Shown here piece after piece: positions 29,208 to 38,035 of a stretch of DNA of 64,000 nt. The translations under genes and the position numbers were made by a program. The notes beneath the pieces are model-generated. The model was not told the DNA's origin and did not search any database. It was given only the letters and a program-made list of their open reading frames with translations. The stretch's first letter is position 1. Each line of letters opens with the position of its first letter. Source of the DNA: Terrimonas ferruginea DSM 30193 (lineage in GTDB: Bacteria; Bacteroidota; Bacteroidia; Chitinophagales; Chitinophagaceae); the NCBI RefSeq assembly GCF_000425585.1, contig NZ_AUDS01000009.1, positions 89,708-153,707 on the forward strand, written 5' to 3'.

Positions 29208-32200
29208 ATGAAGCAAACTTTTACCCGTCTGAGAAGAGGAGTGATGCTGCTATTCTCTACCCTTTTAATCCAACAGACCTTAGTAGCCCAAACCACCTAC
29301 ACCCAGGGTTTTGATGTTAACGGTAACTGGGGTGGAACGCTACCGTTAACCGGCTATCAAACCGACAGAACATACGCCGAACCCGGCCAGCCCGTTGTTT
29401 TTGCTTGTAGTAACGGCGCATTGCGCGAAACCGCCGGAAACACAAACGGCGCAACAAATACTTATGCCGGTTCAACATACGCCTGGCGTATTCAGAATGG
29501 TGCTGGAACCGGTAGCTGGACCGCGACAGTTGGTGCCGGCGGTGTGGGAACTTTTTCCTTCTGGGTTCGTCCATGGAGTACAGCAGCACTTTCTTACGAG
29601 GCTGAATACAGCACCAACAACGGCGGTTCGTGGACAGCCGTTCAATCAATCAACCAGACTTTTTTCAGCAATACGGTTCAATGGTTGCAAATCAGCGGCA
29701 CCATCAATACCGGAAACGGTCCCGGTGCAGCCGATGATATCATCATTCGTGTAAGACGTGTAAACGGCGAGCGGATGATGATCGATCAGTTTCAGATGAC
29801 CGATTACAACACTTCTACCAATACCATCACGGCCGGTGCGGTGTCAGGAGCTCCTTTCAACCTGGCCACCTGCGCAGCTACGGCAACGGGAACTGTCGCC
29901 TACACGTCAACCGGTACTTTCACCGCCGGCAACGTATTTACCGTACAGCTTTCTGACGCTTCCGGCAGTTTCGCGGGAGCAATCAATGTGGGCACACTTG
30001 CTTCTTCAGCTAATAGTGGTACCATCAATTTTACTTTACCCGCAGGGCTTCCTGCCGGTACCGGATATCGTTTGCAGATCGTATCGAATGGTCCTTATAC
30101 CGTTAGTTCGGCTTCTGCCACCTTCTCCGTTACCAGTGGTTGTAACGCATTTGCAGGCACGCGTCTTAATCCCGGTGACCTGATGATCATTGGTTATGAT
30201 ACTTATGTGGGAAGCGCCACAGACCGCTTTTCCGTTGTGTTGTTAGTGCCTGTACTGCCCGGTACTTCTTTCAGTGTAGCCAATGCCATTTACGAAGATG
30301 GTGCACCTGCCAATACACGGACGAATACCTGGAAAAATTGTGACTACGCGCCCACAGGTGCTGTAGCATCCAATCTCATTACCTACAATGGCGCAGCCAC
30401 GCTGCCTGCGGGAACCGTTGTTTGTTTTGATCTGCCGAGTATTGCCGCAGTTCCTATCAATAACTTCACGATCGGCGGAGTGGCTACCACCGATTTTTCA
30501 GCAACTAATAACGGTGCTTCCGGCGCCGGCGCTATTAATATTTCCGGATCAGATCCGGATGCCATTTTCATTATGCAGGGAACCTGGACTTTTGGCAGCG
30601 CATCTTCCACCTTCACAGGCAATGTACTGGCCGGTATTCAGACTGGTGCCACCTGGGTTGGTTTCAATGAAAGCATCACAGGCCAGCGTCGTTCACGTGT
30701 ACATCCGCAGATCGAATGTTTCAGCATTCAGGGATCCACCTCTTCGGGCGGCGGCAATGGTGAGTTTGGTTATTATAATGCCGCTGCAGGTACTACAGGC
30801 AGCCAGCCTGTCCTGATCGGCCTGATCAAGAACTACAGTACCAACTGGACTACAGCCCGCAACAATAACAGTGGCGACGACATTTCTGCTGCCGTTTGCG
30901 GCTTGCTCTTTAACGTTACCGCTACTGCGCTTTCCAACCGCTGGAACGGCAGTTTCAATACCGATTGGTTCAATTGCTCCAACTGGGACAACCTCACGAT
31001 TCCATCCAGCACAACAGACGTAATCATCCCGCCTGTAGTGAACAACCCCGTGATTGGTGCGTCGCCGCTGAACTATCCCGATGGCGCGGAATCGCATCAC
31101 ATCGATCATACGGGTACACTCACGATCAACAACCCATCGAGCCGATTTAATATCTACGGCAATTTTGCCAACAACGGTACACTCAACCATACCAATGGTG
31201 ATGTGATCTTCACCGGTGGTGAAATGCAAACCATCAGCGGGACGGGTACTACTTCGTTCTATCGCGCAAGTATTACCAAGCTTTCTAATAATGTGGTGTT
31301 GAACCGCCAGGTAGATATTCAATCGAGCCTCACATTCGCCAGCGGATTAATCGAAACCAGCAATACCAACCTGCTGCATTTCCTCGCGGGTTCTGCAGTA
31401 GCCGGTACGCCCTCAGGTATCAGCTATGTGAGCGGTCCCGTACAGAAGATCGGTAACACGCCTTTTATATTCCCGATTGGCAAAGCCGGTTATTATGCAC
31501 CTGCTGCCATTTCAGCCCCTGTAGTGATTACTGATGCCTTTACAGCCGAGTATGTAAATGCCGCAGGTCCTAATCGTCACCTTAAACCCCCAAGCCTCGA
31601 TCATATCAGTGCCTGCGAGTACTGGAACATTGAGCGTACTACCGGTACTTCCGATGTGCGCGTCACACTCAGTTGGGATACCCCGCGTAGCTGTGGTATC
31701 GGCAATCTCAGTGATCTGCGTGTAGCGCATTACCTGCCCACACCTATCTGGGAAGACCTGACGCAGGGTGATTTTGCCGGCAACACAACAGGTACAACGG
31801 TGGCAGGTACTATCATCACGCCATATCCTGTTACTAATTTCAATACGACGATCTTTACACTGGCCACTTCGACCATTGCCAACCCGCTGCCCGTACGTTT
31901 GCTTACTTTCCGCGCACGTTACAATGGCCGCACGGTAGACCTGAACTGGTCAACTGCTACTGAACTCAACAGCGATTACTTCTCCATTGAAAGAAGCAGC
32001 GATGGTATCAACTTCTCGGCTATCGGCCGCGTACAGGCAGCCGGCAACGGCAGCAGCACGCTCCACTATATCAGTGAAGACCGCCAGCCATTGAAAGGAG
32101 TAAGTTATTATCGTTTGAAAATGTACGACCGCAACGGAGCCTTCGAATATTCTTCGATCGAGCGTATAATCATCCAGGGTGATCTGTTGACAGTAGCTCC

Positions 32201-32420
32201 AACAGTTACTTCCAATGGCCGCGTTACAGTACAACTGGCTGCATTGCCCAATGGCAACCCTTCCCTGCAACTGTTCGACATGACAGGCCGCCTGGTATGG
32301 AAAGCCAATGTGACCAATACGGTTATCCCGGTTGATCTTACACCTTATGCCAAAGGCATGTATGTCCTTCGCCTGGTGACCAACGATGGCCAGTGGGCTG
32401 AGAAAGTGCTGAGCAAATAA
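29208..32420 (+). CDS. Large secreted protein with T9SS type A sorting domain
   Basis: 1070 residues with a basic N-region and signal peptide (cleavage near ..LVAQ, 27-28). Residues about 30-210 form a jelly-roll-like carbohydrate-binding type module (SWTATVGAGGVGTFSFWVRP, VDQFQMTDY-like end). A middle region (about 320-560) begins LNPGDLMIIGYDTYVG and resembles a domain common in secreted Chitinophagaceae proteins. A region with repeated short strands follows (NPSSRFNIYGNFANNGTLNH). The end has a fibronectin-like unit (about 895-985, VDLNWSTATELNSDYFSIERS) and the T9SS tail to VLSK. Surface or secreted; the target is unknown. Terminator at 32445. Confidence 0.87.
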   Translation: MKQTFTRLRRGVMLLFSTLLIQQTLVAQTTYTQGFDVNGNWGGTLPLTGYQTDRTYAEPGQPVVFACSNGALRETAGNTNGATNTYAGSTYAWRIQNGAGTGSWTATVGAGGVGTFSFWVRPWSTAALSYEAEYSTNNGGSWTAVQSINQTFFSNTVQWLQISGTINTGNGPGAADDIIIRVRRVNGERMMIDQFQMTDYNTSTNTITAGAVSGAPFNLATCAATATGTVAYTSTGTFTAGNVFTVQLSDASGSFAGAINVGTLASSANSGTINFTLPAGLPAGTGYRLQIVSNGPYTVSSASATFSVTSGCNAFAGTRLNPGDLMIIGYDTYVGSATDRFSVVLLVPVLPGTSFSVANAIYEDGAPANTRTNTWKNCDYAPTGAVASNLITYNGAATLPAGTVVCFDLPSIAAVPINNFTIGGVATTDFSATNNGASGAGAINISGSDPDAIFIMQGTWTFGSASSTFTGNVLAGIQTGATWVGFNESITGQRRSRVHPQIECFSIQGSTSSGGGNGEFGYYNAAAGTTGSQPVLIGLIKNYSTNWTTARNNNSGDDISAAVCGLLFNVTATALSNRWNGSFNTDWFNCSNWDNLTIPSSTTDVIIPPVVNNPVIGASPLNYPDGAESHHIDHTGTLTINNPSSRFNIYGNFANNGTLNHTNGDVIFTGGEMQTISGTGTTSFYRASITKLSNNVVLNRQVDIQSSLTFASGLIETSNTNLLHFLAGSAVAGTPSGISYVSGPVQKIGNTPFIFPIGKAGYYAPAAISAPVVITDAFTAEYVNAAGPNRHLKPPSLDHISACEYWNIERTTGTSDVRVTLSWDTPRSCGIGNLSDLRVAHYLPTPIWEDLTQGDFAGNTTGTTVAGTIITPYPVTNFNTTIFTLATSTIANPLPVRLLTFRARYNGRTVDLNWSTATELNSDYFSIERSSDGINFSAIGRVQAAGNGSSTLHYISEDRQPLKGVSYYRLKMYDRNGAFEYSSIERIIIQGDLLTVAPTVTSNGRVTVQLAALPNGNPSLQLFDMTGRLVWKANVTNTVIPVDLTPYAKGMYVLRLVTNDGQWAEKVLSK

Positions 32421-32444
32421 ACATCTCAACGCTGCTTTATACCG

Positions 32445-32477
32445 AAAAAATCCCCTGCTACAAGCAGGGGATTTTTT
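32445..32477. terminator. Intrinsic terminator, symmetric
   Basis: The stem AAAATCCCCTGC / GCAGGGGATTTT with a 5-base loop and runs of A and T on both sides is strong and could work in both directions. Confidence 0.9.
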
Positions 32478-32626
32478 GTGAATAGGTGAATGGTGAATGG
32501 TGAATCGTCAATAGTCAATAGTTAGCAGGCATTAAAATATCAGCCATTGCCTTGGTTCGTGTACACACAAACCAAGGCAATGGCTAAAACTTATTACTTA
32601 AAACTTATTACTTATTACGGCTGTTT
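32478..32626. repeat. Composite repeat: heptamers, 42-base near-palindrome, heptamers, AAACAGCCGTAATAAG motif
   Basis: Heptamers of the GAATGGT/CAATAGT type fill 32480-32520 and CTTATTA/AAAACTT types fill 32587-32616. Between them, 32543-32584 is a palindrome with arms GCCATTGCCTTGGTT and a core related to TTCGTGTATACACGAA (two arm mismatches). The minus-strand 16-mer AAACAGCCGTAATAAG at 32626-32611 also occurs on the plus strand at 46573-46588; here it provides the last codons (KQP-stop) of the next gene. Confidence 0.8.
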
Positions 32627-33544
32627 CACCCTCCGTCTTATCTTCAAGACCGCATTCTTCTCCAGGTTACTGGTCATCCTTACTTCGTGGCGCTTTTTGC
32701 CATCGGAGACGATCATTAACGCGGTGTTGGGAGGGATGGAGCCGAGGTTGTCGGCAAACATGCTGATCTCGTTCACGTCTTTGGTGCTGTCGAGTACGAG
32801 ATCGAAATGAATAGCCTTCGTGCTGAGACGCTGGTAGAAGGCGAGGAGCTGACTATTGAAGAATACCGAAATAGAATCGCCGTCCACTTCGCCATTGTCA
32901 TAAAAATCAACGGTAAGTGAATCGGAGTCTACTTCAATTTCATTGTTGACAATGTTTTCACGTTGCTTGTATTGTCCTTCCACTACAAGGTTGGACACTT
33001 TACGCTGAATGATCGTTACCTGTCGGACGGTATCTTTTTCACCGGGAGTCCAAACCTGGTAGGTTTCTTTGTATTCACGGATCGCTTTGAGCACGGAGTC
33101 TTTTACACTAACATCATCATTAAGCGTTAGCGTGAAGTTGATATCCGGGCAGGTATACTGGTAGTCGGGCTGGCCTTTGAAGGAACCCTGCAACACGGAG
33201 CCGGCCTGCGCCACGCGCAAGGTTGCCAGCATGTTCATCATGCAATCCACTTCCATCTGGCTGGTGGAACCGAAATAGGTAACCGGGATGTCGTATAAAT
33301 TAAGCTGACGCGTGGTATTGTTGTAATTGCCTTTGACCTGCAGGCTGCGATACGTGTTTTTGAAATAATAGTTGAGAATGCCTTTCACATATCCCTTTTC
33401 GGGCTGAAGGATCAACTCGACGAGATAATTGCTGGCCGCAGCTTTTGTTTTTACATTGGCGTATCCATACCAGTAACCGAATACAGTCTGCGACTGGCCC
33501 TGGATGCTTAAGAAAAGGCCAATGGCCAAAAGGATTTTCTTCAT
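32615..33544 (-). CDS. Secreted protein of unknown function
   Basis: 309 residues from the ATG at 33544, which starts a clear signal peptide (MKKILLAIGLFLSIQGQSQ). Upstream ATGs at 33553 and 33562 are less likely because GATTTTTG, one base off the -7 box, lies over that region. The mature protein has an N-terminal beta-rich half (VFGYWYGYANVKTK..) with cysteines near 100 and 130. A conserved C-terminal unit follows (DGDSISVFFN, FDLVLDST, FADNLGSIPPNTALMIVSDG). I have seen this C-terminal unit in other Bacteroidota exported proteins, without a known role. Likely periplasmic or surface. Its last codons lie within the repeat motif at 32611-32626. smpB is 43 bases upstream on the same strand. Confidence 0.75.
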   Translation of the reverse strand: MKKILLAIGLFLSIQGQSQTVFGYWYGYANVKTKAAASNYLVELILQPEKGYVKGILNYYFKNTYRSLQVKGNYNNTTRQLNLYDIPVTYFGSTSQMEVDCMMNMLATLRVAQAGSVLQGSFKGQPDYQYTCPDINFTLTLNDDVSVKDSVLKAIREYKETYQVWTPGEKDTVRQVTIIQRKVSNLVVEGQYKQRENIVNNEIEVDSDSLTVDFYDNGEVDGDSISVFFNSQLLAFYQRLSTKAIHFDLVLDSTKDVNEISMFADNLGSIPPNTALMIVSDGKKRHEVRMTSNLEKNAVLKIRRRVKQP

Positions 33545-33587
33545 GTTGCGCATGTTCGTCAAAAATCGTGCTTGTCCGTGAAAGAGA

Positions 33588-34028
33588 TTATTTCAGGTAA
33601 CGTTTCATGTCCCGTTCTACGTCTTTCTGTTTGATCGACTCGCGTTTGTCGTACAGCTTTTTGCCTTTGCCTAATCCGATCTCGATCTTCACCAGGTCTT
33701 TGTCCGAGAAAAAGATGCGTAACGGCACAACAGTATAACCGCGTTCTTTCTTCAGTTTTTCTTCAATGCGGCGGATCTCGCGTTTTTGTAAAAGCAGTTT
33801 GCGGTCGCGCACGGGGTCGTGATTATTGACGGTGCCATGTGAATATTGGGCGATGTGCAGATTCTTGATCCACATTTCACCCTGATGCACCTGGCAAAAA
33901 CTATCGTTGAAACTGGCCTTTCCTGCCCGCAGCGACTTTACCTCGGTTCCGAGCAGCACAATGCCTGCCTGATATTTAGCATCGATAAAGTATTCGTGAT
34001 ACGCCGCTCTGTTTTTCATGTCCGCCAT
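33588..34028 (-). CDS. smpB: SsrA-binding protein SmpB
   Basis: 146 residues, the family length. SmpB binds tmRNA and brings it to stalled ribosomes for trans-translation. The N-terminal AAYHEYFIDAKYQAGIVLLGTEVKSLRAGKASF core, the HPHD-type HDPVRDRKLLL segment and the basic tail (KGKKLYDKRESIKQKDVERDMKRYLK) are all present. Start at 34028 or at the ATG three codons on. The tmRNA gene itself is not in this window. It may be co-transcribed with the secreted protein downstream; a repeat tract separates it from accD upstream. Confidence 0.95.
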   Translation of the reverse strand: MADMKNRAAYHEYFIDAKYQAGIVLLGTEVKSLRAGKASFNDSFCQVHQGEMWIKNLHIAQYSHGTVNNHDPVRDRKLLLQKREIRRIEEKLKKERGYTVVPLRIFFSDKDLVKIEIGLGKGKKLYDKRESIKQKDVERDMKRYLK

Positions 34029-34034
34029 GCAGGG

Positions 34035-34140
34035 AAGTAATAAGTTGTAAGTAATAAGTAGTAAGTATTAAGTAATAGGGAACTACTGACCTATTGCGAT
34101 TCACCATTCACTATTCACTATTGACCATTGACGATTCACG
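34035..34140. repeat. Heptamer arrays between accD and smpB
   Basis: 34040-34075 contains AAGTAAT/AAGTAGT/AAGTATT units. 34097-34139 contains TTCACCA, TTCACTA, TTGACCA and TTGACGA units, reading TCGTSAA-like in the direction of transcription. Confidence 0.85.
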
Positions 34141-34153
34141 TATTTAGACAAAA

Positions 34154-34192
34154 ATACCGTTTTACCCGTCATTCCAACGGATAGAACGGTAT
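34154..34192 (-). terminator. Intrinsic terminator of accD
   Basis: ATACCGTT pairs with AACGGTAT, with an inner CCGT/ACGG pairing; on the minus strand the stem is followed by TTTTTGTC. It lies 18 bases after the accD stop. Confidence 0.75.
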
Positions 34193-34209
34193 ACAAGCCA
34201 AGGGCTTTG

Positions 34210-35130
34210 TTAATTTTTAAACAGGGATAAAACTGTTGAAAGCTTTTCTTTCAGTTCCGGACGCGGTACAATGAAGTCCAAAAATCCATGTTCCAGTAAA
34301 AATTCGCTGCGTTGGAATCCTGCAGGAAGATCTTTTTTGATCGTTTCCTTGATTACACGTGGTCCGGCAAAACCGATCAGCGCGCCAGGTTCTGCAATAT
34401 TCAGATCGCCCAGCATACCGAATGAGGCAGAGATGCCACCAAACGTCGGATCTGTCAATAAGGAAATATAAGGCAGTTTGGCATCGCTCAGCAATGAAAG
34501 GCTGCCGCTCGTTTTCGCCAGTTGCATCAGCGAGAAGGCGCTTTCCATCATCCGTGCACCACCGCTTTTGCTGATGACCATATACGGAAAACGATGCTCG
34601 ATGCAATAGGTAACCGCTCTCGCAAATTTTTCTCCCATCACACTTCCCAATGAACCACCGATAAACTCGAAGTCCATACAGGCGATCACCAGGTCCTGGC
34701 CATTTACTTTACCTACCGCCACACGCATCGAATCTTTCAGATCGGTTTTGCTCCAGATATCTTCCAGACGTTTGTGATAAGGCTTAAGGTCGGTGAATCC
34801 GAGAAAGTCTTTGCTGCGGATATCACCAAAGAGTTCGGCGTATTGACCGTCATCAAAAATGATGTCGTAATATTCTTCGCTGCCGATGCGGTGATGATAA
34901 CCGTCTTTGGGACAAACAAAGAGATGTTCTCTCAGTTCGGTCATCGTGCAGATATAGTTACATTGGGGACATTTGGCCCAGAGTCCTTCGGGCGTTTCCT
35001 TCTTTTCAGAAGTCTTTGTATTAATGCCTTTCTTTATGCGTTTAAACCAGCTTGACTTCGTTTCTTCCGTTTTTCCTTCTTCACCAGCCAGGTTGGCGTC
35101 AAAATCTTCGATTTTTTGCGACATACTCAT
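34210..35130 (-). CDS. accD: Acetyl-CoA carboxylase carboxyltransferase subunit beta
   Basis: 306 residues. With AccA it moves the carboxyl group from biotin to acetyl-CoA, the first committed step of fatty-acid synthesis. The carboxyltransferase core has RIGSEEYYDIIFDDG, GSLGSVMGEKFARAV, SGGARMMESAFSLMQLAKTS and LTDPTFGGISASFGMLGD. The N-terminal zinc ribbon is altered: CPQC (54-57) is followed by CPKD (73-76), so the usual fourth cysteine is Asp76; an extra Cys lies at 61. Metal binding may be weak or differently made. TATATTTG at 35150-35143 (minus) gives a promoter 12 bases before the ATG. Monocistronic between repeat tracts. Confidence 0.94.
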   Translation of the reverse strand: MSMSQKIEDFDANLAGEEGKTEETKSSWFKRIKKGINTKTSEKKETPEGLWAKCPQCNYICTMTELREHLFVCPKDGYHHRIGSEEYYDIIFDDGQYAELFGDIRSKDFLGFTDLKPYHKRLEDIWSKTDLKDSMRVAVGKVNGQDLVIACMDFEFIGGSLGSVMGEKFARAVTYCIEHRFPYMVISKSGGARMMESAFSLMQLAKTSGSLSLLSDAKLPYISLLTDPTFGGISASFGMLGDLNIAEPGALIGFAGPRVIKETIKKDLPAGFQRSEFLLEHGFLDFIVPRPELKEKLSTVLSLFKN

Positions 35131-35142
35131 GTTGTTGAGCTA

Positions 35143-35150
35143 CAAATATA
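35143..35150 (-). promoter_or_regulatory. -7 promoter box of accD
   Basis: TATATTTG on the minus strand, an exact TAnnTTTG match, 12 bases before the start codon. Confidence 0.6.
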
Positions 35151-35169
35151 GGGTGAAATGGTTAAGCGA

Positions 35170-35697
35170 TCAGGCCGGGCTTCCCTGCTCATGATCGAGT
35201 GGCAGGCGGGAGGCCAGCCAGCTTTGTTTTACCGGGATAATCCATTCTTTTTCAAGTTGTTCCTTTGTCTGAACCGTATTGTTGAAATACAAAGTATCGC
35301 CCGTGATAAAGCCTTTTTCCACGGCATAGTTCAGTTGGTTCATCGGCAGCCGCTCTACCTTGTCTTTTACCACAAAAGCCAGTGTGGTACGGTCGAAAAG
35401 GTTGATGTTGAAGCGGGATTCCAGGTCTTTGATCACGCGAACGGAACTGTCGGTGCTGCAACCGCTTACGCCGGTGGCGGTTTCGTCGGCCATCAGAATG
35501 ATGAATTGGCCGAAAAACAGGTAGGCTGCGCCTTTGACCGGTGTACCGTGGCTTTTCCAGTTGGTGGCAAAATCCTGCAATATTTCTTCCGCTTCCAGGG
35601 CTTCTCCCATGCTCAGCAGGCGGCTTGCCTGGTAGATCCAGACGCGGGAGCCGGGGTGAAAATTACCGTCCAGAAGGTATAGATAGTCGAGTTTCAT
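35170..35697 (-). CDS. Conserved Bacteroidota protein of unknown function (often named "ABC transporter ATPase" without support)
   Basis: 175 residues, soluble. Marks are VWIYQASRLLS at the N-terminus, ILQDFATNWKSHG, the highly conserved GVSGCSTDSSVRVIKDLE (about 80-97) and WIIPVKQSW near the end. It contains no Walker motifs, so the common ATPase name is misleading. The Cys-Ser-Thr-Asp cluster could be catalytic or structural. In other Bacteroidota (from memory) this gene follows a pair of iron-sulfur genes like those at 36128 and 41749, an order that is partly kept here. TAAATTTG at 35709-35702 ends four bases before the ATG, suggesting a leaderless mRNA. Confidence 0.8.
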   Translation of the reverse strand: MKLDYLYLLDGNFHPGSRVWIYQASRLLSMGEALEAEEILQDFATNWKSHGTPVKGAAYLFFGQFIILMADETATGVSGCSTDSSVRVIKDLESRFNINLFDRTTLAFVVKDKVERLPMNQLNYAVEKGFITGDTLYFNNTVQTKEQLEKEWIIPVKQSWLASRLPLDHEQGSPA

Positions 35698-35701
35698 AAT
35701 G

Positions 35702-35709
35702 CAAATTTA
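35702..35709 (-). promoter_or_regulatory. -7 promoter box 4 bases before a start codon
   Basis: Minus-strand TAAATTTG then CATT then ATG (35697): the same geometry as prfB (TAAATTTG-CGCC-ATG). Confidence 0.6.
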
Positions 35710-35727
35710 CGGGATAAAATCAGCGGA

Positions 35728-36126
35728 ATGAAACCAATCCATGACGAACAAACAGTGTTGGCCAGATGGATCTGTACAAAGGAGGAGTGGCGGGCTTTCG
35801 ATAGATGGCGCCGCAAACGGCAAAGCCGCTGGCGTTATTTCTGGCACCGGCTGCTGGGCAGGAACCTGACAAAAGGCGCTGAGATCACCATTACCCGCGA
35901 CGATGTACGTATCAATAATAATGATGCAGAGCCTTTCAGCACCGCGCACCGCGAATTGCGCCGCATCGATATCCGCGATGCCGGTTACCTGAATGTCCTG
36001 GAAATCTCTTATTCGGATAAAAGCGGGGCTGCACTCAATGAAATAAGAGTGCCTGTGCCCAGGGGAAAACTGCGCGAAGCAATTGCCCTGCAACTGTTGC
36101 TGACGCCGGCGGAAAGGGAAGGATGA
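35728..36126 (+). CDS. Hypothetical protein
   Basis: 132 residues, no signal peptide. The N-terminal third is very rich in Trp and Arg (about 11-45: ARWICTKEEWRAFDRWRRKR, then WRYFWHRLLG), and the rest looks like a small alternating beta domain (ITITRDDVRINNND, LRRIDIRDAGYLNVLEISY, EIRVPVPRGKLREAI). The pattern loosely resembles PH-like domains that sit behind a membrane-proximal helix, but I cannot assign a family. Convergent with the iron-sulfur gene, with one base between the stops; divergent from the conserved gene at 35697. Confidence 0.65.
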   Translation: MKPIHDEQTVLARWICTKEEWRAFDRWRRKRQSRWRYFWHRLLGRNLTKGAEITITRDDVRINNNDAEPFSTAHRELRRIDIRDAGYLNVLEISYSDKSGAALNEIRVPVPRGKLREAIALQLLLTPAEREG

Positions 36127-36127
36127 T

Positions 36128-36907
36128 TTACTCCATGGAAAGGGCCACGAGTTCGGCCACATCGAGCACTTTGACGCCTTCTTCTTTTTCGGCCAGCTTC
36201 ACGCCGTCGGTGAGCATGGTGTTGCAGAAAGGGCAGGCGGCTGCGATCACTTCAGCGCCGGTGCCGATGGCTTCGTCGCTGCGGTCGATGTTGATGCGGG
36301 TGGTGCCTTTTTCTTCTTCCTTGAACATCTGGGCACCTCCGGCGCCACAGCACAGACCTTTGCTGCGGCAGCGTTTCATTTCCACCAATTCCGCTTCCAG
36401 TGCTTCGAGCACTTTGCGCGGAGCTTCGTAAATGTCGTTGGCGCGGCCCAGGTAGCAACTGTCGTGGTAAGTAATACGGCGTCCTTTATAGCTGCCGCCT
36501 TCTTTCAGGCGGATCTTTCCTTCGTCGATCAGTTGCTGAAGAAAAGTAGTGTGGTGGATCACCTCGTAGGAACCACCCAGCTCGGGATATTCGTTTTTGA
36601 TCGTATTAAAACAGTGGGGGCAGGCGGTGACGATTTTTTTAATACCGTAATTATTGAGGACCTGTATATTCTGGTAGGCCATCATCTGGAACATGAATTC
36701 GTTGCCCGCGCGGCGTACAGGATCGCCGGTACACATTTCTTCCTTGCCGAGAATGGCGTAGTTGACGCCCACTTTGTCAAGGATGGTTACAAAGGCTTTG
36801 GTGATCTTTTGTGCCCGCTGATCGAAGCTGCCGGCACAACCCACCCAGAACAATACTTCGGGGGTCTGTCCGCTGGCAAACATTTCAGCAACTGTAGGTA
36901 CAAGCAT
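36128..36907 (-). CDS. (Fe-S)-binding protein, HdrB-like with two CCG domains
   Basis: 259 residues. Two cysteine-rich CCG-type modules are seen: VGCAGSFDQR.. with CPHC (about 95-98), and HDSCYLGR, CCGAGGA and ACPFCNTML in the C-terminal half. Such proteins (HdrB, GlpC, LutA and SdhE types) carry non-cubane or 4Fe-4S clusters and pass electrons to or from small substrates. In Bacteroidota the usual partner is a membrane 4Fe-4S dicluster protein like the one at 41749; here the two are about 4.8 kb apart. The start at 36907 is supported by TAGATTTG (minus, 36931-36924) just upstream. The electron donor and acceptor are unknown. Confidence 0.88.
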   Translation of the reverse strand: MLVPTVAEMFASGQTPEVLFWVGCAGSFDQRAQKITKAFVTILDKVGVNYAILGKEEMCTGDPVRRAGNEFMFQMMAYQNIQVLNNYGIKKIVTACPHCFNTIKNEYPELGGSYEVIHHTTFLQQLIDEGKIRLKEGGSYKGRRITYHDSCYLGRANDIYEAPRKVLEALEAELVEMKRCRSKGLCCGAGGAQMFKEEEKGTTRINIDRSDEAIGTGAEVIAAACPFCNTMLTDGVKLAEKEEGVKVLDVAELVALSME

Positions 36908-36923
36908 GCCTGTAAAATTTGCT

Positions 36924-36931
36924 CAAATCTA
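36924..36931 (-). promoter_or_regulatory. -7 promoter box of the HdrB-like gene
   Basis: Minus-strand TAGATTTG, an exact match, 16 bases before the ATG at 36907. With the plus-strand box at 36974 it forms a divergent promoter region. Confidence 0.6.
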
Positions 36932-36973
36932 AACTAAAATGACCATTCATGTACAGGAAGATAACGTTTCCTT

Positions 36974-36981
36974 TATTTTTG
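36974..36981 (+). promoter_or_regulatory. -7 promoter box that sets the start of the ATP-grasp gene
   Basis: TATTTTTG is an exact match. Transcription would begin near 36987, so an upstream in-frame ATG at 36939 would not be transcribed; the ATG at 36990 or 36996 is the start. Confidence 0.6.
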
Positions 36982-36989
36982 CCGCTTAC

Positions 36990-38030
36990 ATGGCGATGAA
37001 GAAATTTTTCCAGCGACTGTTCAATTGGGAATTGTGGAACTTTTATGTTCTCTATGCGCCCATCAGCCCGGTGTGGTTCTGGTACTGCCTGCGCAGCAGA
37101 TCCTTCTGGTATTTCAGTTCTTCCAATCCCACGATCACCTTTGGTGGTTTTGAAGGCGAAGGAAAAAAAGAAATGTACGATCAACTGCCGTCACACCTCG
37201 TTCCCCGTACGATCTACATTATGCACGACTGGACTTTCGATGAGGTGAGAAAGCGGGTGGCCGAAGCAGGATTTGCTTATCCGTTTATTGTAAAACCGGA
37301 TGTGGGCATGAAAGGCATTCTCTTTCGCCGTATCGACAACGAGGAGCAGCTTATCCGTTATCACGAACGTATTCCTGTTGAATACATCGTGCAGGACCTG
37401 ATCGAACTGCCGGTTGAAGTGAGCGTGTTTTATTACCGGCAGCCTGATGAAGCCAAAGGCCGTGTCAGCGGTTTTATCCATAAAGAATTGCTGCAGGTGG
37501 TGGGCGATGGTGAGGCAGATCTGCGTACGCTGGTGGAACGTCATCCGCGTGCGCGTTTCCGTATGGAAGAAATGGAACACCGGCATGGCCACCGTTTCGA
37601 CCGTGTGATTCCGGAAGGAGAAATATTTTATCTTTCCTACGCGGGTAATCATAACCGCGGGGCGCATTTTACCAATCTGCACAACGAGATCAATGAACGC
37701 ATGCACGAGGTATTCGATGAGCTCAGCCACCATACCAGTTTTTATTACGGTCGTTACGATATCAAAACATCTTCCATTGAAGATCTCAAAGAAGGAAAAA
37801 ACTTCCAGATCATCGAGTTCAATGGATGTGGGGCGGAGCCGAATCATATTTATGATTGCGGCATGAGTCTCTGGAAAGCCTACGGCGTGATCCTGGAACA
37901 TTGGAAGGCCCTGTTTCGCATCAGCCGTTACAATCACCGCAATGGCGTACCTTACTGGTCGTTTCGAAGGGGAAAGGATTTCCTCCGCGAATCACAACGG
38001 CATTTTAAGATGCTGGAGAAATTTGATTGA
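36990..38030 (+). CDS. ATP-grasp family protein (D-Ala-D-Ala ligase-like)
   Basis: 346 residues from 36990 (36996 also possible). ATP-grasp features: YPFIVKPDVGMKG (lysine of the nucleotide site), VEYIVQDLIELPVEVSVFYYR (hinge and adenine-binding part), DIKTSSIEDLKEGKNFQIIEFNGCGAEP (metal-binding Glu and Asn near the C-terminus). The N-terminus (FNWELWNFYVLYAPISPVWFWYCLRSR) is aromatic-rich and may lie against the membrane. The family joins carboxylates to amines or thiols using ATP; the substrate is unknown here, and sequence around the core does not match true Ddl. Divergent from the HdrB-like gene; followed by an octamer repeat tract. Confidence 0.82.
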   Translation: MAMKKFFQRLFNWELWNFYVLYAPISPVWFWYCLRSRSFWYFSSSNPTITFGGFEGEGKKEMYDQLPSHLVPRTIYIMHDWTFDEVRKRVAEAGFAYPFIVKPDVGMKGILFRRIDNEEQLIRYHERIPVEYIVQDLIELPVEVSVFYYRQPDEAKGRVSGFIHKELLQVVGDGEADLRTLVERHPRARFRMEEMEHRHGHRFDRVIPEGEIFYLSYAGNHNRGAHFTNLHNEINERMHEVFDELSHHTSFYYGRYDIKTSSIEDLKEGKNFQIIEFNGCGAEPNHIYDCGMSLWKAYGVILEHWKALFRISRYNHRNGVPYWSFRRGKDFLRESQRHFKMLEKFD

Positions 38031-38035
38031 GCGAC

